Below, in pieces: positions 9,434 through 17,780 of a DNA stretch of 64,000 nucleotides. The position numbers were made by a program, and so were the translations under genes. How positions within the stretch are numbered: the stretch's first letter is position 1; each line of letters starts with the position of its first letter. Location of the stretch: the NCBI RefSeq assembly GCF_016765675.1, contig NZ_JAESWB010000045.1, forward strand, positions 172,836 to 236,835, read 5' to 3'. A model generated the notes under the pieces. The model was not told where the DNA came from. It was given only the letters and a program-made list of their open reading frames with translations, and did not search any database. The stretch comes from Neobacillus paridis. Its GTDB lineage: Bacteria > Bacillota > Bacilli > Bacillales > Cytobacillaceae.

Positions 9434-9474
9434 ACATATAATTACATATTTTCTTACTTCAATAACCTTTTGAA

Positions 9475-9651
9475 GTGAGGATAGAGGCGCAGAGACCATT
9501 AGTACTCAATTCGAGGATAATGAGGTCCTAGGAAAATTGAGGAAAGGGGGATTTGCCGAAGTATCAAGAAACTCATTGTTCTTGATGCTGGTTCTGCTGC
9601 TGAACAAGCACAGAATTGTCATATAGGAAACTATATGGAGGGCTATCTCAC
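9475..9651 (+). ncRNA. Lysine riboswitch (L-box) controlling dapA
   Basis: The conserved L-box blocks appear in order: AGAGGCGCAGA and TTAGTA in the P1/P2 region, GGAAAGGGGGATTTGCCGAAG, the GCTG...GAACAAGCA P3-P4 part, and TTGTCATATAGG with GGAGGGCTATCTC closing P1 against GTGAGGATAG. It is followed by an intrinsic terminator and dapA. Established biology is that lysine binding promotes premature termination in lysine-biosynthesis genes, which fits the neighbour. Confidence 0.9.
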
Positions 9652-9685
9652 GCATGGGAACTTAAGTTTTTAAAATGTTTCTATT

Positions 9686-9722
9686 GCAGCAGCGAGGATC
9701 CCCTTCACTGCTGCTTTTTTGC
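9686..9722 (+). terminator. Riboswitch expression-platform terminator
   Basis: GCAGCAG and CTGCTGC form a stem followed by a run of T residues, 35 nt after the L-box P1 stem. It is the probable OFF structure under high lysine. Confidence 0.85.
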
Positions 9723-9756
9723 GTTGATTTCATACGGCCTGACCACCTCTATTTTT

Positions 9757-9846
9757 AATGAAAACTCGCCGATTGGCGAGCCTTTAAGGCGGTTCATGAG
9801 GCGTAGTTGCAGAATAGGAAAGTTTAACTTTCCTATCGGCTAAAAA
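9757..9846 (+). other. Structured 5'-leader repeat element, copy B (before dapA)
   Basis: This copy has the perfect hairpin CTCGCCGATTGGCGAG, then CCTTTAAGGCGG, TTCATGAGGCGTAGTTG and a short closing stem, GGAAAG with CTTTCC, finishing TATCGGCTAA about 10 nt before the dapA ribosome site. It sits between the L-box terminator and dapA, so it is transcribed only when the riboswitch is ON. Same block order as 1788-1902 (minus) and 18761-18876. Confidence 0.6.
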
Positions 9847-9866
9847 AATGAAAAAGGGTGAGAATG

Positions 9867-10742
9867 ATGAAATTTGGCCAAGTATTAACCGCTATGGTCA
9901 CACCATTTGATCAACAGGGTAAGGTAGATGTTAACGCTGTAAAAAACTTAGTCAATCACTTAATTGCCAATGGGACAGACGGATTAGTCGTGTCCGGGAC
10001 AACCGGGGAGTCCCCAACTCTATCGACTGAAGAAAAAGTAGAGTTATTTAAATTGGTCGTGGAGACAGCCGCCGGAAGAGTGCCGGTCATTGCTGGAACC
10101 GGCTCCAATAACACCTATGCATCCATTGCACTGACCAGGAAGGCAGAGGAAGCCGGTGTTGACGGAATTATGCTGGTGGTTCCGTATTACAATAAGCCTT
10201 CTCAAGAAGGACTTTATCAACACTTTAAAACGATTGCCAAATCAACAGCTTTACCAATCATCCTTTATAATATCCCAGGTCGGACTTCTGTAAACATGTC
10301 GGTGGAGACCATCGTCTGCCTGTCACAAATTGAAAATATCGTTGCTGTTAAAGAAGCGAGCGGTAATCTAGATGCGATGGCGGAAATCATCAGCCGGACA
10401 TCGGATGATTTCCTGCTGTTTAGCGGCGACGATGCCCTAACCATCCCCGTCCTATCGATTGGCGGAGCAGGAGTGATTTCCGTTGCTTCGCATATTATTG
10501 GGAATGAAATGCAAGAAATGATCAACCTATTTAAGAGCGGTGATGTTCGAGGCGCCGCTGCGGCTCATCGTCGTTTGCTGCCGCTTATGAAGGGCTTATT
10601 TGCTGCTCCAAACCCCACTCCGGTAAAAGCAGTATTAAATATGAGCGGCATTCCGGTTGGCGGTGTTCGCTTGCCATTAGTGCCTTTAACCGAGGAAGAG
10701 GAGCAAGCACTGCGCCGTCTGCTTCCAGGGGTCACAGTTTAG
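9867..10742 (+). CDS. dapA: 4-hydroxy-tetrahydrodipicolinate synthase
   Basis: 291 aa. It condenses pyruvate with aspartate semialdehyde at the first committed step of lysine/diaminopimelate synthesis. DapA landmarks are present: GTTGESPTLSTEEK (substrate loop threonines), VVPYYNKPSQEGLYQHF, LYNIPGRT with the catalytic tyrosine/arginine region, and VAVKEASG with the Schiff-base lysine. I chose the second ATG (9867) because AAGGGTG lies 6 nt upstream and the resulting MKFGQVLTAMVTPF matches Bacillus DapA starts. Controlled by the upstream L-box; single-gene unit followed by a terminator. Confidence 0.95.
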   Translation: MKFGQVLTAMVTPFDQQGKVDVNAVKNLVNHLIANGTDGLVVSGTTGESPTLSTEEKVELFKLVVETAAGRVPVIAGTGSNNTYASIALTRKAEEAGVDGIMLVVPYYNKPSQEGLYQHFKTIAKSTALPIILYNIPGRTSVNMSVETIVCLSQIENIVAVKEASGNLDAMAEIISRTSDDFLLFSGDDALTIPVLSIGGAGVISVASHIIGNEMQEMINLFKSGDVRGAAAAHRRLLPLMKGLFAAPNPTPVKAVLNMSGIPVGGVRLPLVPLTEEEEQALRRLLPGVTV

Positions 10743-10759
10743 TTTTCCTATTATCTTAA

Positions 10760-10815
10760 AAAAGAGGCGGTCCCAAGCAATGGTGTCAGGCACCATTTAG
10801 GACAGCCTCTTTTTT
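10760..10815. terminator. Bidirectional terminator between dapA and ctaB, carrying a GGTGTCAGGCACC core
   Basis: The outer stem GAGGCGGTCC pairs with GGACAGCCTC and ends in a T-run. The loop contains the palindrome ATGGTGTCAGGCACCAT, a sequence repeated at other intergenic sites in this window. It overlaps the ctaB stop codon on the opposite strand. Confidence 0.85.
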
Positions 10816-11755
10816 AATGAAATACCGGTAAAGTCAGGACAATCGCCATGAGAAACAAAATGGTAATATAATTGACCGAACATAGGAACATCACATTCGC
10901 CCATTTCTTGTCATCCCTTGTGAAGAAACCGTAGATGCTGACAGCTAACCAGCCAACATTCATCAACGTTGCCAAAACTACGAAGGGAATCCCCAGAGCC
11001 CCGAGATAAAATGGCAGGGGCAGAAGACAGGCGATATAAACGGCCATTTGCCGCTTCGTCATCGCAAATCCATAAACAACCGGAAGCATTGCAACTCCCG
11101 CTGCTTTATATTCATCATATTTTTTCATCGCAATCGCAAATGTATGCGGCATTTGAAAAACAAAAATGATCAAGGCCAGCATAATCGGAACGATATGCCC
11201 ACTTGGTTCAACAGCTGACCAGCCAATCAGTGGCGTTACTGCTCCTGAAATGCTGCCAATTACTGTATTCAATGTATACCTTCGTTTCGACCACATTGTA
11301 TACAAGATACAGTAGGTAAACCAGCCAATAAAAGCATAAACGACTGCCTCCCAAGTAGTAAACAGCAGTAGCCCAAAACCAAGGAGTGTCAGCAAAATCC
11401 CCAAAATAAGGACAGCTTTAAGCGAAAAATGCCCCGTTACTGTCGGTCGCTTTTTCGTTCGTTCCATAATCGAATCGATATCAACATCGTACCAATTATT
11501 AAACGCAAGCGCCCCAGCCATTACCAACGTACTGCCAGCAAATGTCAAGAAAAACAGTGACAAATGCTCACTAAAAGAGGCGCCGCTGAAATAAATCGCC
11601 AGCCAAAATCCGGTAATTACGGGCAAGGCATTTGCAAGTAAAACCGGCCCTTTAAACAATAATTTTATATCAGAAACAAAAGCAGAAATATCTCGTTTAT
11701 TACCCAGGGCCGCCTTGACATCCATTCGTGGAGATGCAAAGGTTTCTTCTCTCAT
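10814..11755 (-). CDS. ctaB: Protoheme IX farnesyltransferase (heme O synthase)
   Basis: 313 aa, UbiA-family membrane prenyltransferase that adds a farnesyl group to heme B to make heme O for terminal oxidases. The aspartate-rich motif NNWYDVDIDSIMERTKKRP (about residue 86) and the second loop around MKKYDEYKAAGVAMLPVVYG are the prenyl-diphosphate/Mg sites. About eight or nine hydrophobic helices follow a soluble N-terminus. It stands alone here, away from ctaA or the cytochrome oxidase genes, and converges on dapA. ATG 11753-11755 is followed by a normal reading frame. Confidence 0.93.
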   Translation of the reverse strand: MREETFASPRMDVKAALGNKRDISAFVSDIKLLFKGPVLLANALPVITGFWLAIYFSGASFSEHLSLFFLTFAGSTLVMAGALAFNNWYDVDIDSIMERTKKRPTVTGHFSLKAVLILGILLTLLGFGLLLFTTWEAVVYAFIGWFTYCILYTMWSKRRYTLNTVIGSISGAVTPLIGWSAVEPSGHIVPIMLALIIFVFQMPHTFAIAMKKYDEYKAAGVAMLPVVYGFAMTKRQMAVYIACLLPLPFYLGALGIPFVVLATLMNVGWLAVSIYGFFTRDDKKWANVMFLCSVNYITILFLMAIVLTLPVFH

Positions 11756-11991
11756 TCATTTCTCTCCTCCCTGATGGTGTTGAAAAATCTAATATTATTT
11801 TATCATAATAATGAATATAATTAACCAATTGAGACTAAGTTTCATTAATTTTCCTTTTGCGAACCCAACTTTAATTTAGCTATCTTGGTATCAGACTCAT
11901 TAATTATCAATACTATAACAATGAAACTGCCCATACAGACGTTAACTACGAGGCTAATATTCCGAATTATTATAAAAATCAATTAAAACTC

Positions 11992-12046
11992 TTGACAGTT
12001 TTATAAACCTTAGCTAATATTATCCAATAAATCCAATCGGAATTAT
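11992..12046 (+). promoter_or_regulatory. SigA promoter with a downstream CymR-like dyad
   Basis: TTGACA (11992-11997), a 17-bp spacer and TAATAT (12015-12020) form a strong promoter. Right at the predicted start site is the imperfect dyad ATAAATCC-AATC-GGAATTAT (12027-12046), which resembles what I remember of CymR operators that repress cysteine/cystine genes in Bacillus. The rest of the 315-nt gap 11756-12070 is AT-rich with no gene seen. Operator identity is an inference. Confidence 0.5.
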
Positions 12047-12070
12047 ACACTTTTATAAAGGGGTCGTAAT

Positions 12071-13246
12071 GTGAATAATCTATTCGTTAAAACAGCAAAC
12101 CAACGAAAATGGGTCGATAGATTGAAAAAGAATGAAACAGTGTTTCATAAAAGAGGCATTATCGCTGATGACCTGGCTATCTTCCCAGAAGAAAATATTC
12201 ATGATCTGGTGAAAATGGGTTATTCGAGTATCACACTTCCGAAAGCCTATGGCGGTGAAGGATTAAAAGTTTACGACATGGTCCTTTTTCAAGAAAAGTT
12301 GGCCAGCATTGATCCCAGCACTGCCCTCTCAATAGGCTGGAGCCTCGGGGTAACCGGAGAAATTTTTGAAAAAAAACTGTGGTCTAAAGAGAACCTGCAA
12401 TTTTTCGCAACAGAAATCCTTAACGGCGCATTGGTCAACAGGGCTGTCAGCGAAGCCCAGACAGGCAGTCCGACAAGAGGCGGCCGCCCCGGAACAAGCG
12501 CAGTTAAAAAAGATGGCGCCTGGATCCTCAATGGTCGAAAAATCTTCACCACGATGTCACCTGTCTTAACCTATTTTCTTACCTCTGCGTGGATTGAAGA
12601 AAAACAAAGAGTGGGCTTTTTCCTTATTCATCAAGATACTCCCGGGCTTTCCATTGATGAAACATGGGATGTGATTGCGATGCGGGGAACCGGCAGTCAT
12701 GACCTTGTGTTGAATAACGTAAGAGTGGATGAAGCAAAACTGGTGGAGCTTCCGGAATTACCTAGCGGCGCCGCCATCAACGGCTGGATCCTGCACATCC
12801 CGGCCTGTTATCTCGGCATCGCCCAGGCGGCCCGTGATTATGCTGTCCATTTTGCTAATCATCATTCACCAAATAGTTTAAACGGGCCCATCAGTCAGCT
12901 GCCAAACGTTCAACAGCTGCTAGGCGAGATTGACCTGGAACTAATCAATGCCCGACATCTCATTTATAGCGTAGCAGCCGCATATGATGACGAGACACAG
13001 CGGGACTTGCTTACAAATGAACTTGGTGTGGTGAAGCATGTGGTCACCAATTCGGCCATTTCCATTGTGGATAAAGCGATGAGGGTTGTCGGAGCAAAAA
13101 GCTTGCAGCGATCGAATCCATTGCAGCGATATTATCGGGATGTAAGAGCCGGACTGCATAACCCGCCTATGGACGATATGACGATAAAAAAATTGGCCTT
13201 GACCGCTATCGAACAAGAAAAAAGCAAATCAGCCGAGCAGGTGTAG
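12071..13246 (+). CDS. Acyl-CoA dehydrogenase-family flavoprotein (SfnB-like)
   Basis: 391 aa, GTG start with AAGGGG 8 nt upstream. The acyl-CoA dehydrogenase fold is recognisable: the N-terminal helical domain with ITLPKAYGGEGLKVYDMV, the middle domain with NRAVSEAQTGSPTRGGRPGT and ILNGRKIFTTMS (flavin contacts), GTGSHDLVLNNVRV, and a C-terminal helical domain with RVVGAKSLQRSNPLQRYYRDVRAG. Members next to sulfur-related transporters are often SfnB-type desulfonation/sulfur-acquisition proteins. That role is suggested here by the CymR-like dyad upstream and the cystine-type transporter downstream, not by catalytic residues. Confidence 0.8.
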   Translation: MNNLFVKTANQRKWVDRLKKNETVFHKRGIIADDLAIFPEENIHDLVKMGYSSITLPKAYGGEGLKVYDMVLFQEKLASIDPSTALSIGWSLGVTGEIFEKKLWSKENLQFFATEILNGALVNRAVSEAQTGSPTRGGRPGTSAVKKDGAWILNGRKIFTTMSPVLTYFLTSAWIEEKQRVGFFLIHQDTPGLSIDETWDVIAMRGTGSHDLVLNNVRVDEAKLVELPELPSGAAINGWILHIPACYLGIAQAARDYAVHFANHHSPNSLNGPISQLPNVQQLLGEIDLELINARHLIYSVAAAYDDETQRDLLTNELGVVKHVVTNSAISIVDKAMRVVGAKSLQRSNPLQRYYRDVRAGLHNPPMDDMTIKKLALTAIEQEKSKSAEQV

Positions 13247-13401
13247 TTCTTAGCACCTGTTTCAAAGAAACGGTCTCTTAACTTTTAGGAGGGGCCCTTC
13301 TTGCCACAGAAGGGCACTTTTCGGGATTAAAACCAAGTATTCACATAGATCAAATATACAAACTAGTATTTAAAAATATTTATATACAAAGGGGTATGGA
13401 A

Positions 13402-14259
13402 ATGAAAACTAGAAATTTTTTTAAAGCAGCAATAACTGGGCTTGCGTTAATGACGCTTTTGGCTGGCTGCGCCAACAGTTCAGCATCATCTGATAACAGC
13501 GATTCAAAGGTTCGAAAAGTAAAGGTAGCATTTGATCAGGCTTCAAAACCAATTTCCTATTTGGATGAAAACGGCAAACCGACTGGTTATGACGTTGAAA
13601 TGATGAAACAGGTCGATGAATTGCTACCAGACTACGAATTTGAATTCGTCGGTACATCCAGCGATGACTTATTGTTGGGTGTGGAGCAAGGGAAGTATCA
13701 AGTTGGGGTTAAAAATGCCTTCTGGACAAAAGAAAGAACTGAAAAGTTTATTTATCCAAAAGAATTCCTTGGCCTAAGCAGTGCCGGACTTGTATTAAAG
13801 AAAAAGAATGAAAACATTAAATCACTCAAGGACTTCGCTTCAGCGGGATTAACCTTAGCGCCAATTGCTGCAAACAATGCGCAATATACGATTATTGATG
13901 AATACAATCAAGCTAATCCAAATAATAAGGTAAAGCTTAAGGCTGGGGATTCGTTTACCGTGGATGTCGTTCAATGGGTCAACGAAGGCCGGGTTGACGG
14001 CGGCGTCATGATCGAAGGACCGTTTAAACAACAAGTTCTCGACAAAAATGGCCCCTATTATAAATTGAAAAATGAAGTTATCTATAATGAGTTCGCCGTT
14101 ATCAAAACATGGCCGCTATTTAATAAAAAAGAACAAAAATTCGCCGATGCCTATGATCAAGCCGTGAAAAAGTTAAAAGAACAAAAGAAACCAAATGAAC
14201 TAAGCAAAAAATTCTACGGCCGCGATTTATTCGAAGTATTGGATACAGTCAAACGGTAA
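13402..14259 (+). CDS. Amino-acid ABC transporter substrate-binding lipoprotein, TcyJ/TcyK-like
   Basis: Extracytoplasmic receptor of a polar amino-acid importer, 285 aa. A lipoprotein signal peptide ends in the lipobox LLAGC (Cys about residue 25). Mature-domain landmarks are KVAFDQASKPISYLDENGKP and GYDVEMMKQVDELLPDYEFEF, typical of the SBP-3 family, then GVEQGKYQVGVKNAFWTKER. ATG 13402 fits the GGGG ribosome site better than ATG 13396. It heads a receptor-permease-permease-ATPase cluster like B. subtilis tcyJKLMN (cystine and sulfur compounds), although that operon has two receptors. Promoter not clear in the short upstream gap. Confidence 0.85.
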   Translation: MKTRNFFKAAITGLALMTLLAGCANSSASSDNSDSKVRKVKVAFDQASKPISYLDENGKPTGYDVEMMKQVDELLPDYEFEFVGTSSDDLLLGVEQGKYQVGVKNAFWTKERTEKFIYPKEFLGLSSAGLVLKKKNENIKSLKDFASAGLTLAPIAANNAQYTIIDEYNQANPNNKVKLKAGDSFTVDVVQWVNEGRVDGGVMIEGPFKQQVLDKNGPYYKLKNEVIYNEFAVIKTWPLFNKKEQKFADAYDQAVKKLKEQKKPNELSKKFYGRDLFEVLDTVKR

Positions 14260-14280
14260 TGAATGGTGTTAGTAATGAGT

Positions 14281-14400
14281 GGTGTCAGGCACCACTCGTG
14301 GACAAATGTCCGTGTGGAGTGGACAGTTTGTGAAGTTATCACATACTTATATCTAGTTGTCATTCAACTAGTCTCCTTTTTCATGGTGTCTGACACCATT
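14281..14400. repeat. Two GGTGTC-palindrome repeats flanking an intergenic segment
   Basis: The 179-nt gap between the receptor and permease genes contains GTGGTGTCAGGCACCAC (14279-14295) and ATGGTGTCTGACACCAT (about 14385-14401), related to palindromes at 10780-10797 and 16660-16715. Between them is a smaller inverted repeat, CTAGTTGTCATTCAACTAG. They may reduce transcription into the permease genes or simply be dispersed repeats. Confidence 0.6.
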
Positions 14401-14438
14401 TCCCTGCGATTATTACAATGAAAAGTTGGGGGTAAAAC

Positions 14439-15146
14439 ATGGAGAAATATTTTAACGCCAGCTATATATGGGAGTCATTTCCTATGTTACTCCCTTATGT
14501 TAAAGTAACCTTCCTGGTTGCCGGTTTGTCGGTTCTGTTTGGTACACTGCTCGGCTTTATATTGGCTGCAATGAAAATTGGAAATAACAAGGTTGCCCGA
14601 AAAATCGCCAACGCCTATATAACAGCATTACGGTGTACACCATCGATTGTCCTGCTTTTTTTAGTTTATTATGGTTTGCCGGCTTTGGCGGAAAACTTTG
14701 GTTTACTGCTCGATAATGTCGATAAACTGTTTTTTATTGTCATTACGTTTTCACTGCAATTTGCCGCAGCCATGGCAGAGGTGATCCGTTCTGCCTATCA
14801 ATCTATCGATAAAGGACAATTTGAAGCGGCGGTAAGTGTCGGACTTAGCAATTTCCAAGCCTACCGAAGAATTGTTTTTCCGCAAGCCCTTGTTGTCGCC
14901 TTGCCAAATTTCGGCAACAGTTTATTGGAATTAATCAAAGAGGGCTCATTGGCCTATACCATAGGGCTAATCGATGTCATGGGAAAAGCCAGCCTGATAA
15001 TCGACGGCAGATTTAATGCCCACGCACTCGAAACCTATATCGCCCTATCGGTCATTTATTGGGTAATCTCAATCGTGATCGAACAAGTCTTCTTCAAATT
15101 AGAAAAAATCTTTAGCAAAGGTAAGCAAGTCATTAAGACAACATAA
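14439..15146 (+). CDS. Amino-acid ABC transporter permease, TcyL-like
   Basis: 235 aa with five predicted helices. The His/Glu/Gln permease signature lies around YQSIDKGQFEAAVSVGLSNFQAYRRIVFPQA, including the EAA loop that docks on the ATPase. An early ITALRCTPSIVLLFLVYYGLP matches the RGTP-type segment of this family. ATG 14439 is preceded by GGGGG. It is followed 12 nt later by a paralogous permease; the two likely form a heterodimer served by the ATPase at 15880. Confidence 0.88.
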   Translation: MEKYFNASYIWESFPMLLPYVKVTFLVAGLSVLFGTLLGFILAAMKIGNNKVARKIANAYITALRCTPSIVLLFLVYYGLPALAENFGLLLDNVDKLFFIVITFSLQFAAAMAEVIRSAYQSIDKGQFEAAVSVGLSNFQAYRRIVFPQALVVALPNFGNSLLELIKEGSLAYTIGLIDVMGKASLIIDGRFNAHALETYIALSVIYWVISIVIEQVFFKLEKIFSKGKQVIKTT

Positions 15147-15158
15147 GGTGGTGACAGA

Positions 15159-15860
15159 GTGGATTTTAAGTTTTTGGTGGATACTTTTTTTGTCGCATTA
15201 TCAGGTGTACCCACAGCACTAATTATTACAATTATCTCGCTGCTCATTGCCCTGCCGCTTGGCTTTTTACTTGCCTTAACGAGGATTAATCAAATTCCCG
15301 TCCTGCAGCGGTTTGCCCAAGTGTATGTTTCGTTTATCAGAGGAACGCCTGTCATTGTCCAAATCTTTATTGTTTATAGCAGTGTCCCGTTATTTTTAAC
15401 ATCCATTTTTGAAAAATATCATATTGATAAAAATGTTTATGATATCAATCCGATTTGGTATGCCTTTATCGTGTTTTCCATTAATACGACGGCCATCATG
15501 ATAGAAATTTTCCGTTCAGCTATCAGCACTGTCAGCAAAGGTCAGCTGGAGGCGGCCTATTCCGTCGGCTTAACCAATGTGCAGGCATTGCGGCGGATCA
15601 TCATCCCTCAAGTCCTGGTTACGGCCCTGCCCAATATTTGTACCGCCACCGTCAATCTGATCAAAGCCACATCACTGGGGTATGCGATGTCACTGCAGGA
15701 AATCACGCTCCGGGCAAAAGTAGCGGCAAATGTCGGCTACAACTATGTAGAGGCGTACATCGATATTTTTCTAGTCTACCTGATTTTATGCAGTTTAGTA
15801 GAATATCTTTTTAAACGTTATGAAAAACGCTTAAGCAAATATAAAATCGCACATGCCTAA
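15159..15860 (+). CDS. Amino-acid ABC transporter permease, TcyM-like
   Basis: 233 aa, GTG start after an AGGTGG-type site. Hydrophobic helices alternate with YVSFIRGTPVIVQIFIVY and the ATPase-docking EAA loop, STVSKGQLEAAYSVGLTNVQ followed by ALRRIIIPQVL. Paralogous to the gene just upstream. Same transcription unit, 12-nt gap upstream and 19-nt gap downstream. Confidence 0.88.
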   Translation: MDFKFLVDTFFVALSGVPTALIITIISLLIALPLGFLLALTRINQIPVLQRFAQVYVSFIRGTPVIVQIFIVYSSVPLFLTSIFEKYHIDKNVYDINPIWYAFIVFSINTTAIMIEIFRSAISTVSKGQLEAAYSVGLTNVQALRRIIIPQVLVTALPNICTATVNLIKATSLGYAMSLQEITLRAKVAANVGYNYVEAYIDIFLVYLILCSLVEYLFKRYEKRLSKYKIAHA

Positions 15861-15879
15861 ATGAAACTGGAGGCAGAAA

Positions 15880-16635
15880 ATGTTAGAGATTAAAAACATT
15901 CATAAATCATTTGGTCAAAATGAGATTTTAAAAGGGGTAGATTTACAAATTGATAAAGGGGATGTAGTCGTCATCCTTGGCCCCAGCGGTTCCGGAAAGA
16001 CAACCCTGCTACGCTGTATCAATTTCCTCGAAAAAGCGGATGAAGGCTATGCCAATTTCGGTGATATCAATGTTCATCTAAAAACGGCATCGAAAAAACA
16101 AATTCATGTGATCCGGCAAAAAACCGCTTTTGTTTTTCAAAACTATAATCTGTTTAACAATAAAACAGCGCTCGAAAATGTAACGGAGGGGCTGATCATT
16201 GGCAGAAAGGTTCCGAAAGCTGAAGCAGCTGAAATTGGCAAAAAAGCATTGGATAAAGTCGGTCTGTCGGAAAAATACGACGCTTATCCGAGCCAATTAT
16301 CCGGCGGACAGCAGCAGCGGGTTGGCATCGCCAGAGCTGTAGCCCTTAATCCGGATATCATCTTATTCGATGAACCGACCTCTGCCCTTGATCCCGAGCT
16401 GGTCGGCGAGGTGTTAACCGTCATGAAGAACATTGCCAAAGAAGGCACGACGATGCTGGTGGTCACCCATGAAATATCGTTTGCCCGAGATGTTGCCAAT
16501 CGAGTCGTGTTTATGGATGGCGGAATGATTGTAGAAGAAGGGCCGCCAAACGAAATTTTCTCCAATCCGAAAGAAGAGCGGACAAAGCAATTCCTCAAAA
16601 GAGTATTGCCGGAGGATTATATCTACTATATTTAA
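15880..16635 (+). CDS. Amino-acid ABC transporter ATPase, TcyN-like
   Basis: 251 aa. Complete nucleotide-binding domain: Walker [13 protein letters not shown] (about residue 32), Q-loop [14 protein letters not shown] signature [15 protein letters not shown], Walker [12 protein letters not shown] and the H-loop histidine in [12 protein letters not shown]. It powers the permease pair encoded upstream. It has a C-terminal HPEDY-like extension typical of Tcy/Gln ATPases in abbreviated form ([10 protein letters not shown]). Last gene of the operon, followed by a long bidirectional terminator. Confidence 0.92.
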   Translation: MLEIKNIHKSFGQNEILKGVDLQIDKGDVVVILGPSGSGKTTLLRCINFLEKADEGYANFGDINVHLKTASKKQIHVIRQKTAFVFQNYNLFNNKTALENVTEGLIIGRKVPKAEAAEIGKKALDKVGLSEKYDAYPSQLSGGQQQRVGIARAVALNPDIILFDEPTSALDPELVGEVLTVMKNIAKEGTTMLVVTHEISFARDVANRVVFMDGGMIVEEGPPNEIFSNPKEERTKQFLKRVLPEDYIYYI

Positions 16636-16639
16636 AAAA

Positions 16640-16738
16640 ATTCCTGAGGCCGTCCTGAAAGAGATAGTGTCAAACACCACAGAAAAAAACCTGTTTTGTG
16701 GTGCCTGACACCAAGAAGGACCGCCTCATTTTTTAAGC
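16640..16738. terminator. Long bidirectional terminator with nested GGTGTC repeat
   Basis: TGAGGCCGTCCT pairs with AGGACCGCCTCA and is followed by TTTTTT. The interior holds TGTCAAACACCACA and TTGTGGTGCCTGACA, members of the same dispersed palindrome family. It closes both the transporter operon (plus) and the EamA gene (minus). Confidence 0.85.
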
Positions 16739-17626
16739 ATTACTATTGTTCAACCTGTTTACCCTTACTTCCATTCTTTCACTTAAATAGGTGGATCCTA
16801 GAATAAGGAGCCCCCCCAATATTTGCAGCATGCCCATGTTCTCGCCTAGAATAACCGCCGCAAAAATAACCGCTGACACTGGGTCCAGATAGCTTAACAC
16901 CGCAATAGTCTGCCCTTTTAAATCCTTTATCGAAGTAAAATAAAGAAAATAGGCAATGCCCGTATGAAGAATACCGACGATTAAAATAAACAAAATCGAC
17001 TGTCCGTTAAGGCCTGAAAAATCAAGCTGGTCCCTAAATAGGACATAAGGAAACAACACAATACTTGCGATGATTAATTGAATCACCGTTGTCTCAAAGC
17101 CTGGCAAGTTTTTAATAAATTTATTGATTAGCACGACACTTGCATAGAGGGCCGCCGCCGACAAGCCATAAAGAATTCCGACTGCATTGTTTCCTGAAGC
17201 ACCGCCGCTTGTCCCTCCGAGGTTGACTAAAAACAAGCCGATCATTGCTGTGATAATACTGATGACATGAAACCTCGCCAATTTTTCCTTTAGCACAAAA
17301 GGCGCGGCGATCATCACAAAAATAGGGGCGAAGTAATAGCTTAATGTTGCATTAGAAACGGTTGTATAACGATAAGCTTGGAACAGCAAAATCCAATTGA
17401 AGCCGATCGCCGCTCCAGACAGAATTAACAGCAGCGCGTTTTTCCTGATCGCTTGCAACGAAATCTTTTGTTTTATCAGCATACTTGCACCGAGTAAAAA
17501 TAAGCTTCCGATGACTCCCCGGAGCAAAGCAATTTCGCTGGATGACAGATCGATATTTTTGACAAATATCCCAATGCTACCCCATATCAGCATCGCTGTT
17601 AATATCTTTATCTTCCCTCTCACCAT
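16733..17626 (-). CDS. EamA-family (DMT superfamily) transporter
   Basis: 297 aa with ten hydrophobic helices in two EamA repeats. The first begins LTAMLIWGSIGIFVKNIDLSS and contains LLRGVIGSLFL; the second starts NAVGILYGLSAAALYASVVL and ends LGENMGMLQILGGLLILGST. ATG 17624-17626 follows GGGGG; an upstream in-frame ATG at 17677 lacks a ribosome site. Probably a metabolite exporter; substrate unknown. Divergent from a second, unrelated-looking EamA gene at 17781. Confidence 0.85.
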   Translation of the reverse strand: MVRGKIKILTAMLIWGSIGIFVKNIDLSSSEIALLRGVIGSLFLLGASMLIKQKISLQAIRKNALLLILSGAAIGFNWILLFQAYRYTTVSNATLSYYFAPIFVMIAAPFVLKEKLARFHVISIITAMIGLFLVNLGGTSGGASGNNAVGILYGLSAAALYASVVLINKFIKNLPGFETTVIQLIIASIVLFPYVLFRDQLDFSGLNGQSILFILIVGILHTGIAYFLYFTSIKDLKGQTIAVLSYLDPVSAVIFAAVILGENMGMLQILGGLLILGSTYLSERMEVRVNRLNNSNA

Positions 17627-17780
17627 TAATCCCCCTGTCTCCATTGAAAATCTTAGGTATAATTTTAGAATATTCATAGTTAAAAAGAAACCCCGAAGCT
17701 TCCATAGTTTTCATGGACTTAACTCCTGAATATGTATATAATTATAGGGTTTTTTAATTATTTTGTAAGGAGAAGGTACA

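Noticed and set aside
13402..14259. Second receptor gene for a complete tcyJKLMN operon
   Set aside because: Only one binding-protein gene is present before the permeases; the 179-nt gap holds repeats only.
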